DNA of 64,000 bases, from the NCBI GenBank assembly GCA_024711125.1, contig JANJTM010000020.1, forward strand, positions 1 to 64,000, in the 5' to 3' direction. Position numbers and translations under genes: made by a program. The notes under the pieces were generated by a model. The model did not search any database. It saw only the letters and a program-made list of their open reading frames with translations, and was not told the origin of the DNA. This document shows, one piece after another, positions 35,224 to 42,884 of the stretch. Numbering within the stretch: position 1 is the stretch's first letter; each line of letters opens with the position of its first letter. This stretch comes from Rhodothermales bacterium (GTDB taxonomy: Bacteria; Bacteroidota; Rhodothermia; Rhodothermales; UBA10348).

Positions 35224-35403
35224 GAGGGTTCGTCCAAGGAGCCGGACACGTTCGAGCCGGGGGCGGGAGCGCACCGTTCGACCGCGGACAGGTCGGATGT
35301 GGGGCGCCGGAGGGTTGCCGAAGTCACGTTTGAGCCTTTGAATATAGCAACAACCCGATACGGCGAGGCCACTTCTCCGGGAAACCCGGCGAGCCGATCC
35401 AAG

Positions 35404-35411
35404 TACCTTGG
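35404..35411 (+). promoter_or_regulatory. Promoter-like box above the NusG-like gene
   Basis: TACCTTGG in the 276-bp divergent region between the PglF-type and NusG-like genes, 96 bp above the GTG start. If used, it leaves a rather long leader. The same 8-mer lies above the PglD-type gene. Confidence 0.4.
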
Positions 35412-35499
35412 CCCCCGAGTTCCTCGGAGGATCCGCTCGTGCTCGGTCGGCAGCCGATCCTGGCCGATCTGTCCACTTTTCCGACCGGGAATCCCCATC

Positions 35500-36084
35500 G
35501 TGTCTGACCCATCGCCGAGGATATCGGCCGTCTCCGGCCGCTCCGCGAGCCGTTTGAACCCGGCCGACCCGGCACTGCGTATCTGGCGCGTGTTCTACAC
35601 GGAATCTCGCGCCGAGATCAAATGCGAATCCTACCTGCGGCGCGTGGGCGTAGAGGCCTTCGTTCCAAAGACCATGGTGACGCGCCAGTGGTCCGACCGG
35701 AAGAAACGAATCATCGAGCCCATCCTCCGGGGCTACCTGTTCGCCGAAGTTACCGAGAACGAACGACTTCGCGTTCTCCAAAGCCCCGGCATCGTGCGCT
35801 CGGTGACCTTCGGCGGTAAGCCGGTCTCGGTGCGCCCCGAGGAGATCCGCCGCCTCGAACTGCTCCAGGAAGCCGGCCCGCACCTCGAGGCCATCGACGG
35901 ACTGCTTCCGCTGGGCGAGGCCGTCGTCGTCTCCTACGGTCCGATGCAGGGCCTCGAGGGCGAAATCGTCGAATACCGCGGCGAGCGCATCGTCATCGTG
36001 CGCATCGACTCGATCCGGATGGCGGTGTCGGTGGTGCTGCCGGTGGATTGGGTACGGGCGAGCGTGATTCCCGGCCCGGGCTGA
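35500..36084 (+). CDS. NusG/RfaH-like transcription elongation factor
   Basis: A 194-residue NusG-family protein. The NGN domain covers about 30-130 (WRVFYTESRAEIKCESYLRRVGVEAFVPKTMVTRQWSDRK; PILRGYLFAEV; SPGIVRSVTFGGKP) and a KOW domain lies at the C-terminus (YGPMQGLEGEIVEYRGERIVIV). A solitary NusG paralogue beside polysaccharide genes is typical of RfaH/LoaP/UpxY factors that let RNA polymerase read through long operons. The GTG at 35500 is the best start in frame, though its ribosome site is weak. It is the only plus-strand gene between the PglF- and PglE-type genes. Likely targets: the long minus-strand operon; not shown. Confidence 0.85.
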   Translation: MSDPSPRISAVSGRSASRLNPADPALRIWRVFYTESRAEIKCESYLRRVGVEAFVPKTMVTRQWSDRKKRIIEPILRGYLFAEVTENERLRVLQSPGIVRSVTFGGKPVSVRPEEIRRLELLQEAGPHLEAIDGLLPLGEAVVVSYGPMQGLEGEIVEYRGERIVIVRIDSIRMAVSVVLPVDWVRASVIPGPG

Positions 36085-36087
36085 GTC

Positions 36088-37242
36088 CTACCGGGACGGG
36101 GCGACACAGCGGCGAACCACCTCGCACACCCTGTCCTGCTCCGCTTTCGAAAGGGAAGAACCGGACGGAAGACAGAGCCCTTGGGCAAATAACGACTCCG
36201 AAACCGCGCCGCCCGCCACGTCCAGGTGCCCGTACACGGGCTGCATGTGCATCGGCTTCCAGAGCGGACGCGCTTCGATGTTCTCCTCGGCAAGGGCGAG
36301 GCGTACCGCCTCACGATCCGCGCCGAATGCGGCGGGGTCGATGAGCAGGCACGTCAGCCAGCGCGTATGCCGCCCCCACGGGGCTTCCGGCATGAACGTG
36401 ACACCGGGGAGATCCCCGAGCCGCTCCCGGTAGCGCTCGAAGATGCGCCTGCGCGCCCGGACGCGGTCTTCCAACACCCGCAGCTGTCCGCGCCCGACAC
36501 CCGCAAGGATGTTCGACAGACGGTAGTTGTACCCGATCTCGGTGTGCTCGTAGTGCGGAACCGGCTCCCTCGCCTGCGTTGCCAGCTTTCGCGCGTGGGA
36601 GGCCAACGCGCCGTCCTCGGTGACGAGCATGCCCCCGCCTGACGTCGTGATGATCTTGTTGCCGTTGAACGAGAAGACCCCGGCTTTTCCGAACGTGCCG
36701 GGGGTGCGATCGCGGTACGTCGCGCCGAGGGCTTCGGCGGCGTCCTCGATGAAGACCACGCCGTACCGTTCGCACACGTCCATCAGCCCGCCGATGTCGG
36801 CCGACTGGCCGTAGAGATGCACGGCGACCAGAGCGCGGGGTACCGGGCGCCCGGCTCGCGTCCGCTCGCGACACACATCCTCGACCAGTGACGGATCGAG
36901 ATTCCACGACGTGCGCTCCGAATCGACGAAGACCGGCACGGCACCGGCATACAGGATCGGGTTGACGCTGGCGCAGAACGTCAGCGTCGATACCATCACC
37001 TCGTCCCCCGGCCGAACGCCGCAGAGTTGCACGGCCAGGTGGAGCGCCGCCGTGCCCGACGACAACGCAACCGCATGGCTGGATCCGACCGTGCGAGCGA
37101 ACTCGGCCTCGAACGCATCCACGTGCGGCCCGACCGACGACACCCAGTTGGTGTCGAAGGCCTCCTGGACGAAGAGCCGCTCGTCGCTGCCGAGGTGCGG
37201 AGGCGAAAGGTAGATCCGCGGACGGGCGGGGGTGGGGGTCAT
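36088..37242 (-). CDS. DegT/DnrJ/EryC1-type sugar aminotransferase (PglE-like)
   Basis: PLP enzyme adding a C4 amino group to a UDP-4-keto-6-deoxy-HexNAc. The 384-residue protein starts MTPTPARPRIYLSPPHLGSDE, a typical PglE-group N-terminus. The PLP lysine is Lys196 in SFNGNKIITTSGGG, PLP-phosphate binding is in SSGTAALHLA, and the pyridine-N Asp168 lies in FIEDAAEALG. The SFNGNK form separates this branch from most rhamnose/perosamine aminotransferases. It stands convergent to the NusG-like gene (3-bp gap) and divergent from the PglD-type gene, its expected next step. Confidence 0.92.
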   Translation of the reverse strand: MTPTPARPRIYLSPPHLGSDERLFVQEAFDTNWVSSVGPHVDAFEAEFARTVGSSHAVALSSGTAALHLAVQLCGVRPGDEVMVSTLTFCASVNPILYAGAVPVFVDSERTSWNLDPSLVEDVCRERTRAGRPVPRALVAVHLYGQSADIGGLMDVCERYGVVFIEDAAEALGATYRDRTPGTFGKAGVFSFNGNKIITTSGGGMLVTEDGALASHARKLATQAREPVPHYEHTEIGYNYRLSNILAGVGRGQLRVLEDRVRARRRIFERYRERLGDLPGVTFMPEAPWGRHTRWLTCLLIDPAAFGADREAVRLALAEENIEARPLWKPMHMQPVYGHLDVAGGAVSESLFAQGLCLPSGSSLSKAEQDRVCEVVRRCVAPSR

Positions 37243-37377
37243 GCGGAGGTCGATTCGGGAAGCGGCCCGAAGCTGCGCGGGCGGGCCACCTACGATCGGG
37301 GCACGCATGCGTTCCTCTGCCCGGGGTCGGCGACGGCTCCCCGCATCGCAAGGACGGCGGGTGTTGAGGTCATTGTT

Positions 37378-37385
37378 TACCTTGG
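37378..37385 (+). promoter_or_regulatory. Promoter-like box of the PglD-type gene
   Basis: TACCTTGG, 51 bp above the ATG at 37429 and identical to the box at 35404. Confidence 0.45.
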
Positions 37386-37428
37386 GATTCCCACCAGGCT
37401 CTCTCACGTCCAATCGGACCCCTTCGCG

Positions 37429-38031
37429 ATGCGATTTGCCGTCATCGGGGCGGGCGGCCACGCCAAGGTCGTCATCGCCACCCTCCAGGCAGCCGGTCAC
37501 ACGGTGACCGGACTGTACGATGACCGCAAGACGATCGGCGAATCCGTTGCCGGAATCCCCGTTCTCGGTGCCGTGCCGGCCGCCGTGGAAAGCGGGCTCC
37601 CCACCGTGATCGCGGTGGGATCCAACGCCGCCCGCCGTCGCATCGCGACGTCGCTGCCGGGCGTGGAATGGGGCGTGGCGATCCACCCGCAGGCCGTGAT
37701 GCACCCGAGCGTCAGGCTGGGTGCGGGCACGGTCGTGTTCGCCGGGACCGTGCTTCAACCCGACACGATCGTCGGCGACCACGTCATCGTCAACACCGGC
37801 GCATCGATCGACCATGACTGCCGGATCGGGGATTTCGTCCACGTCGCGCCGGGATGCCGCCTTGCCGGAGACGTCACCATCGGAGCAGGAACCTTGATGG
37901 GGATCTGCTCCTTCGCTATTCCGGGCGCGAGAATCGGCAGTTGGGCGACCGTCGGAGCCGGCGCCGGCGTCCTGTCGTCGGTCCCGGACGGCCGTACCGT
38001 GGTCGGCGTGCCGGCCCGGGAACGCGGTTGA
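37429..38031 (+). CDS. UDP-4-amino-sugar N-acetyltransferase (PglD/NeuD type)
   Basis: A 200-residue left-handed beta-helix acetyltransferase. The N-terminal Rossmann-like part (MRFAVIGAGGHAKVVIATL) binds the nucleotide sugar, and the hexapeptide repeats begin near residue 85. The general-base histidine is His129 in NTGASIDHDCRIGD, as in PglD. Using the product of the adjacent aminotransferase, it would yield UDP-2,4-diacetamido-2,4,6-trideoxyhexose (bacillosamine or an isomer). It is followed 54 bp downstream by an acyltransferase gene on the same strand. Confidence 0.92.
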   Translation: MRFAVIGAGGHAKVVIATLQAAGHTVTGLYDDRKTIGESVAGIPVLGAVPAAVESGLPTVIAVGSNAARRRIATSLPGVEWGVAIHPQAVMHPSVRLGAGTVVFAGTVLQPDTIVGDHVIVNTGASIDHDCRIGDFVHVAPGCRLAGDVTIGAGTLMGICSFAIPGARIGSWATVGAGAGVLSSVPDGRTVVGVPARERG

Positions 38032-38085
38032 TCCTGCGGAATTCGTCCGTCCGCGCACCCGGACTCTTCCCCTCGAACACCTTCG

Positions 38086-40152
38086 ATGTCTTCCCAGAAC
38101 TGGTACCGCCCCGACATCGACGGCCTGAGAGCGGTCGCGATCGTGCCGGTGGTGCTCTATCACGCAGGGGCGTCGTGGCTGTCGGGCGGCTTCATCGGCG
38201 TGGACGTCTTCTTCGTCATCTCGGGCTACCTGATTGCCCGACTCGTCGACCGGGACATCACGGCCGGTACGTTTTCGATCGCGCGATTCTACGAGCGCCG
38301 CGCCCGAAGAATCCTCCCCGCCCTCCTCACCGTACTCGCGGTAACCCTTGCCCTGGGGTGGATCTGGTCGTTCCCGCGGGACCTGGTATCGCTGTCCCGC
38401 AGCGCGTTCGCGACCCTGCTGTTCGTCTCGAATGTCCACTTCTGGGCTGCAACGGACTACTTCGCCCCGGCGGCCGAATCGCTTCCGCTGCTGCACACCT
38501 GGTCGGTTGGTGTGGAGGAGCAGTTCTATCTCCTGTTTCCGCTCACCATGCTGCTTGCCACGCGGGTGCGGCGCTCGACGCTTCTCCTGCTTGTGGGCGG
38601 TACGGTCGTGTCCTCGTTCCTGCTGTCGATGTGGGCGACCAACAACGCCCCAGTAGCCGCCTTCTACCTGATGCCCGCCCGGGCCTGGGAGTTGGCCATA
38701 GGTGTCCTGCTCGCGCTGGGTTCGGACCGCGTCGCCCTGCGGCGGTCGACCCGGGAAATCATGGCTTGGGTTGGATTGGCAGCCATCGCGACCGGCCTCG
38801 TGGTCATCGACCGATCCACGGCGTTCCCGGGGGCTGCTGCCGTGCTGCCGAGCGTCGGAACCGCGCTGATCATCCTCGCGGGCGAGAACGGAAGTACGAG
38901 CGCCGGTCGACTGCTCAGCGCCGGATGGGTCCGGTTCGTCGGCCTGATATCCTACTCCCTCTACCTCTGGCACTGGCCGATTCTCGTCTACATGCGAACC
39001 GCGACGGGTGAGACGCAACTCCCGTGGCAGCAAGGAGCCGTCGCCATCGCCATCTCCGTGACCGTTGCGGCCGTGTCATGGCGTTGGATCGAGCAGCCCT
39101 TCCGCGACCGCACCCGGTTCGATCACTCCCGCTTCTTCGCCCTCGTCGGGGGAGCTGTCGCCGTGGTCGTCGTGGCTATCGGGTCGATCGTAGGCAGTCG
39201 CGGCGCGTCGGGACGATTCACGGCCGACGAATACGCTGCCGTGGGTCTCACCGAGGAGGAAAACGCGGCCTGGGAAGAACAGGAGTCGTGCAGGGATCGC
39301 CTGGCTGCCGACGGGCTCTGCCGATTCGGTCCCATGGATCGGGACGCGGTTCTGCTATGGGGGGACAGCCATGCGTTGAGCGCATGGGCCGGCATGAAGG
39401 CGGCATCGGCGGCGACGGACGTCCCGGTGCTGCTCGCCGGATTCGTTGCGTGTCCGCCCGCCCTTGGCGTCGAGGTCGGCACCTCCGAATCGAGTCGAGA
39501 GGAGTGTCGAACCGGCAATGACGACATCCTTCGATTCGTGGAGTCCGGGTCGGAAAAGCTTGCGGCCATCGTCCTGCACGCTCGCTGGCCGCTCCACCAT
39601 ACCGGGGAGCATTCGCCGTACGAGACCCGAACCGGAAAGCGATACTCGTCGGCCTTCACCGGACCCGCCGGCACCACTACGGACCCCGCCGAGGTGCTGG
39701 CTGCCGGGCTTGACTCGTTACTGACCCGCCTGTCGTCGCTCGGAATTCCCGTCTTCGTGGTTGGGAGCGTACCCGACATGGGCTACGAGGTGCCCGCTGC
39801 GGCCGTGCGCAGGATGCGGTCGGGTGCCCCGTTCCCCGATCGCCCGAACCTGGAGGACGTCCTTGCCCGTTCCGGACCGGCCGACTCGGTAGTATCGGAC
39901 ATCGCGGGACGATTCGGTTTCGCGTTCCTCCCGCTCACCGGGCAGGCGTGCTCACCCGGCTGTAAGCCTGACCGTGACGGTGGGCTGCTCTACCGCGACG
40001 ACGACCACCTGTCGGCTTTCGGTTCGAGAACCCTGCTGGCGCCGGTGTTCGAGCGGATACTCGCCAAGTCAACCGCTCAGACGTCATCCCCCGAATCGCC
40101 CGTTCCGGTGAACTCGGGCATCGTGGCTTCGCCGTCTGCCGAGATGCCGTGA
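38086..40152 (+). CDS. OafA/YrhL-type acyltransferase with SGNH domain
   Basis: A 688-residue inner-membrane O-acyltransferase that probably O-acetylates the polysaccharide. The N-terminal acyltransferase-3 domain has about ten helices (YRPDIDGLRAVAIVPVVLYHAG with the key His; FIGVDVFFVISGYLI; FYERRARRILPAL; TWSVGVEEQFYLLFPL). The C-terminal SGNH domain (about 385-670) shows LLWGDSHALS (nucleophile Ser) and DDDHLSAFGS (Asp/His). This layout is that of OafA. Its 3' end overlaps the 3' end of the PglC-type gene on the other strand by 76 bp. A close structural relative is cut by the right window edge. Confidence 0.9.
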   Translation: MSSQNWYRPDIDGLRAVAIVPVVLYHAGASWLSGGFIGVDVFFVISGYLIARLVDRDITAGTFSIARFYERRARRILPALLTVLAVTLALGWIWSFPRDLVSLSRSAFATLLFVSNVHFWAATDYFAPAAESLPLLHTWSVGVEEQFYLLFPLTMLLATRVRRSTLLLLVGGTVVSSFLLSMWATNNAPVAAFYLMPARAWELAIGVLLALGSDRVALRRSTREIMAWVGLAAIATGLVVIDRSTAFPGAAAVLPSVGTALIILAGENGSTSAGRLLSAGWVRFVGLISYSLYLWHWPILVYMRTATGETQLPWQQGAVAIAISVTVAAVSWRWIEQPFRDRTRFDHSRFFALVGGAVAVVVVAIGSIVGSRGASGRFTADEYAAVGLTEEENAAWEEQESCRDRLAADGLCRFGPMDRDAVLLWGDSHALSAWAGMKAASAATDVPVLLAGFVACPPALGVEVGTSESSREECRTGNDDILRFVESGSEKLAAIVLHARWPLHHTGEHSPYETRTGKRYSSAFTGPAGTTTDPAEVLAAGLDSLLTRLSSLGIPVFVVGSVPDMGYEVPAAAVRRMRSGAPFPDRPNLEDVLARSGPADSVVSDIAGRFGFAFLPLTGQACSPGCKPDRDGGLLYRDDDHLSAFGSRTLLAPVFERILAKSTAQTSSPESPVPVNSGIVASPSAEMP

Positions 40153-40709
40153 CGGGCCAGGACCCTCCACGCCGTCAGGGCCAGGATCCGCAGGTCGAGA
40201 AGGAAGGCGACGTTGTCGACGTACCATGCGTCGAGCCGGAACTTGTCCTCCCACGTGAGTGCATTCCGCCCGTTCACCTGCGCCCAACCGGTGATGCCGG
40301 GGCGCACCTCGTGCCGGCGTGCCTGTTCGGGCGTGAACCGTTCGAGGTAGGCCATCAATAGTGGCCGCGGTCCGACGAGGCTCATGTCGCCCCGAAGCAC
40401 GTTCCACAGCTCGGGCATCTCGTCCATGCTCGTGCTGCGCAGGAACCGACCCAGCCCGGTCAGGCGCTCTACATCCGGCCGCAGCCGCCCGGCGTCGTCC
40501 CGGGCATCGGTCATCGTGCGGAACTTGAGGATCACGAACGGTCTGCCGCCCAGGCCCGGACGCGGCTGCCTGAAGAGAACCGGCGTGCCGAGTCCGACGC
40601 GGACGACGACCGCCACGAACAGTAGGAGCGGCGCCGAAACCACGAGGCCGAGCAGCGCCACCGCGACATCGAGGACGCGCTTCCCTCCGGAGCGATACCA
40701 GTCAGACAC
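40077..40709 (-). CDS. Priming phosphoglycosyl transferase (PglC/WcaJ-type)
   Basis: Transfers a sugar-phosphate from UDP-sugar to undecaprenyl phosphate, starting glycan assembly. The 210-residue monotopic protein has the short PglC-like form: one re-entrant hydrophobic segment (about 12-40), ILKFRTM (60-66), the catalytic Asp96-Glu97 in STSMDEMPELWNVLRGDMSLVGPRP, and PGITGWAQVNGRN. Small size and neighbours favour diacetyl-bacillosamine phosphate as donor. The GTG at 40709 has GGAGG just above it and overlaps the upstream glycosyltransferase stop by 8 nt. It is the last gene of the long minus-strand operon. Confidence 0.9.
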   Translation of the reverse strand: MSDWYRSGGKRVLDVAVALLGLVVSAPLLLFVAVVVRVGLGTPVLFRQPRPGLGGRPFVILKFRTMTDARDDAGRLRPDVERLTGLGRFLRSTSMDEMPELWNVLRGDMSLVGPRPLLMAYLERFTPEQARRHEVRPGITGWAQVNGRNALTWEDKFRLDAWYVDNVAFLLDLRILALTAWRVLARHGISADGEATMPEFTGTGDSGDDV

Positions 40710-41889
40710 CTCCACCTCCCGGTTCAGGCCTCGGAAGGCCTCGTGAGGCAAGCCGGGACTCGAGGAACTCGGACAGGTGACCCCAGACCCGCTCGCGGGT
40801 GAATTCGGCCGATGCCCGCGCACGCGCCGCGTTTCCCCGGCTTCGGACCAGCCGCGGGTCCTCCGCATACCGCGCGAGCTGCCGGGCCAGGCCGGTGCCG
40901 TCCCCGACCGGGACCAGGTCGCCCGTCACGCCGTCGACGACCGCGTCGACCGTGCCGGTCGCAGCGTACCCGACCGTGGGTACGCCGGCTGCCGCCGCCT
41001 CGAGCGGTGCATTCGGGAAGCCCTCCCGATACGACGGGAAGGCCAGGATATCCATGGCTGCATAGCAGGACGCCACATCCGCGGTGAACCCCACGTGGTG
41101 GATGCCGATGTCGGACGCCAGCGCTTCCCGCACGGCCGGATCGGGCGGATCTCCCTCCTCCGGATCTCCGGCGACCAGCAGCCGGCATTCCGGGTGCGTC
41201 GAACGTACTGCGCGGAAGGCCGACACCAGGTCTGCGATGCCCTTGTCGCGGGTGAGTCGACCCACGAATCCGACCACGAAGGCCGATTCGGGAATGTCGA
41301 AACGCATGCGCGCAACCCGGGGCGATTCGTGCGGCGCGAATCTTTCTGAGTTCACGCCGTTCGACGAGCCCGATCCCAGCACGTGGATCTTGGCCGTATC
41401 GGCGAGACCCTCGTCCGCGTATCGCCGCGCGAGGCTGGCGCTCACCGCCAGAACGTCGTGGGCACAGGCCGAAGCCGCGCGTTCCGCGGCGCGCAGAACG
41501 CCGCGCAGGGCTCCGGCGGTAGTCTCGAGACGCAGACCCCGCAGGTGGTACACCCGGATCGGAACGTCCCGGATTCTCGCGGCCGCCATGCCGAGCAGAC
41601 CCGCCTTCGGCGTACCCGCGAGTACGATATCCGGCCGGAGCGATCCTATGACCCGAACCAGCCTCACGAGGGCCTCAAGGTCTGCCAACGGGTCGATTTC
41701 GCGCGACATGGGCACCGGCACCACGCGCACCCCTTCCCTCGCAGCCGCGTCGGCAAGATCGGGACCCGGGTGTGCGACCAGGGACACATCGAAACCGCGG
41801 CGCGCCATCCACGACGGCTGCCCGTCCAGGAGCACCCGGGCCGTCAGGCCGTGCGTCACGACGTAGAGAAGGCGCGGACGGCGGATCAT
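40702..41889 (-). CDS. Glycosyltransferase family 4 (PglA/WbnH-like)
   Basis: A 395-residue GT-B enzyme. The N-terminal domain starts RRPRLLYVVTHGLTARVLLDGQPSWMARRGFDV; the C-terminal donor-binding domain shows VVGFVGRLTRDKGIADLVSAF, the DP-step motif SYREGFPNAPLEAAAAGVPTVGY, and the EX7E pair. The fold and its position directly before the priming transferase suggest that it adds the second sugar, as PglA does. ATG 41889 overlaps the deacetylase stop by 4 nt. Donor sugar unknown. Confidence 0.88.
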   Translation of the reverse strand: MIRRPRLLYVVTHGLTARVLLDGQPSWMARRGFDVSLVAHPGPDLADAAAREGVRVVPVPMSREIDPLADLEALVRLVRVIGSLRPDIVLAGTPKAGLLGMAAARIRDVPIRVYHLRGLRLETTAGALRGVLRAAERAASACAHDVLAVSASLARRYADEGLADTAKIHVLGSGSSNGVNSERFAPHESPRVARMRFDIPESAFVVGFVGRLTRDKGIADLVSAFRAVRSTHPECRLLVAGDPEEGDPPDPAVREALASDIGIHHVGFTADVASCYAAMDILAFPSYREGFPNAPLEAAAAGVPTVGYAATGTVDAVVDGVTGDLVPVGDGTGLARQLARYAEDPRLVRSRGNAARARASAEFTRERVWGHLSEFLESRLASRGLPRPEPGGGGV

Positions 41890-42884
41890 GCTGCCGGAAC
41901 GTGCAGGGCGCGTGCCCGGTCGGCCGCCTGGGCCATCGACAGCGATTCGAACCCGAAGCGGTCCTTCAGCGTCGCCCATGCGTCCAGCACCCGGCCGAGC
42001 ATCGCCAGGTTTTCCCGCGTGTACCGACCGAAGTTGTGGGGATGCCACCAGAGGTGGTAGAGTCCGCCGGTCCGTGCGGCGCGCTCCATGCCGCGAACGA
42101 TCCGAGAGAGGCGGAGCGGTTCGACCGCCGCCGTGCGAGGGTCGTACGGCCTCAGGAATCGCGACGCCCGTACGTTGGCCAGTCCCGACGGCTCCAGGAC
42201 TTCATCCCACCGCTGCACTTCATGTGGGGCAATCGGAACGTAGGTATCGACCAGGCGGGCCATGCGACGAAGGGGACGGCGGCCCTCGTCGCCGTTCTCG
42301 ACCGTCCACAGGGAGCCGGGGGGGTTGCCCCTGTATACGTCGATTCCGAAGTCGGGCAACACGGCCACGTACTCCGGCACGGCCTGATTGCGCGGAAACA
42401 CGATGGATCGCAATTCCACCCCGTCACGACGCGAAGCGGCTACGGCAGCGCCGAGATCGGCGCGAAACGCTTGCACGGTGGCTCCCTGCTCTCCTGCGAA
42501 GAAGTGGGCAAACGTGTGGGTGCCCACCTCCTGGCCCGGAGTCTCCCGTACGGCGCGGATTACCGCCGGTGCAAAATGGAGCGGGTCATCCGTCTCGTCC
42601 GTCCCGACGGTCTCCCGGTACGGATCCAGGCGGGTGTCCCGGTAGGCGGGGCGTTCGGCGGGCGCAAACCGCGCCAGGTCGTCTCGCCCGTCAAGGAACA
42701 GGATCCCCACGGTAGCCCAGGTGGCGGATACTCCCTTGCCCGCGAACAGGTCAAGCGTAGCCGCAATCGCCGCCCGCGTCCCCAGGAGAGCGTCCCGATA
42801 CGGGCCGTTCGCGGCCTTCGATTGACGTACTCCCCAGTGCAGCTCGAAATCGAGCGAGATGACCAGGGCACCCGGCGCGCTCAC
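41886..42884 (-). CDS. Polysaccharide deacetylase (NodB-type)
   Basis: A 332-residue carbohydrate esterase family 4-like protein. The metal-binding Asp lies in VISLDFELHWG (motif 1, DFE variant), the histidines in VGTHTFAHFF (motif 2), and SIVFPRNQ follows (motif 3). The C-terminal YHLWWHPHNF motif is common to the glycan-cluster branch of the family. It probably removes N-acetyl groups from the polymer. No signal peptide is seen, so action may be cytoplasmic on lipid-linked intermediates. The GTG start overlaps the polymerase stop by 4 nt. Confidence 0.88.
   Translation of the reverse strand: MSAPGALVISLDFELHWGVRQSKAANGPYRDALLGTRAAIAATLDLFAGKGVSATWATVGILFLDGRDDLARFAPAERPAYRDTRLDPYRETVGTDETDDPLHFAPAVIRAVRETPGQEVGTHTFAHFFAGEQGATVQAFRADLGAAVAASRRDGVELRSIVFPRNQAVPEYVAVLPDFGIDVYRGNPPGSLWTVENGDEGRRPLRRMARLVDTYVPIAPHEVQRWDEVLEPSGLANVRASRFLRPYDPRTAAVEPLRLSRIVRGMERAARTGGLYHLWWHPHNFGRYTRENLAMLGRVLDAWATLKDRFGFESLSMAQAADRARALHVPAA

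Noticed and set aside
33769-35499. Plus-strand open frame fused in frame to the NusG-like gene
   Set aside because: Antisense to the PglF-type dehydratase; the NusG domain only starts after 35500.
37243-39033. Upstream extension of the aminotransferase frame into the acyltransferase region
   Set aside because: Antisense shadow of the PglD-type and acyltransferase genes; the aminotransferase N-terminus fits ATG 37242.
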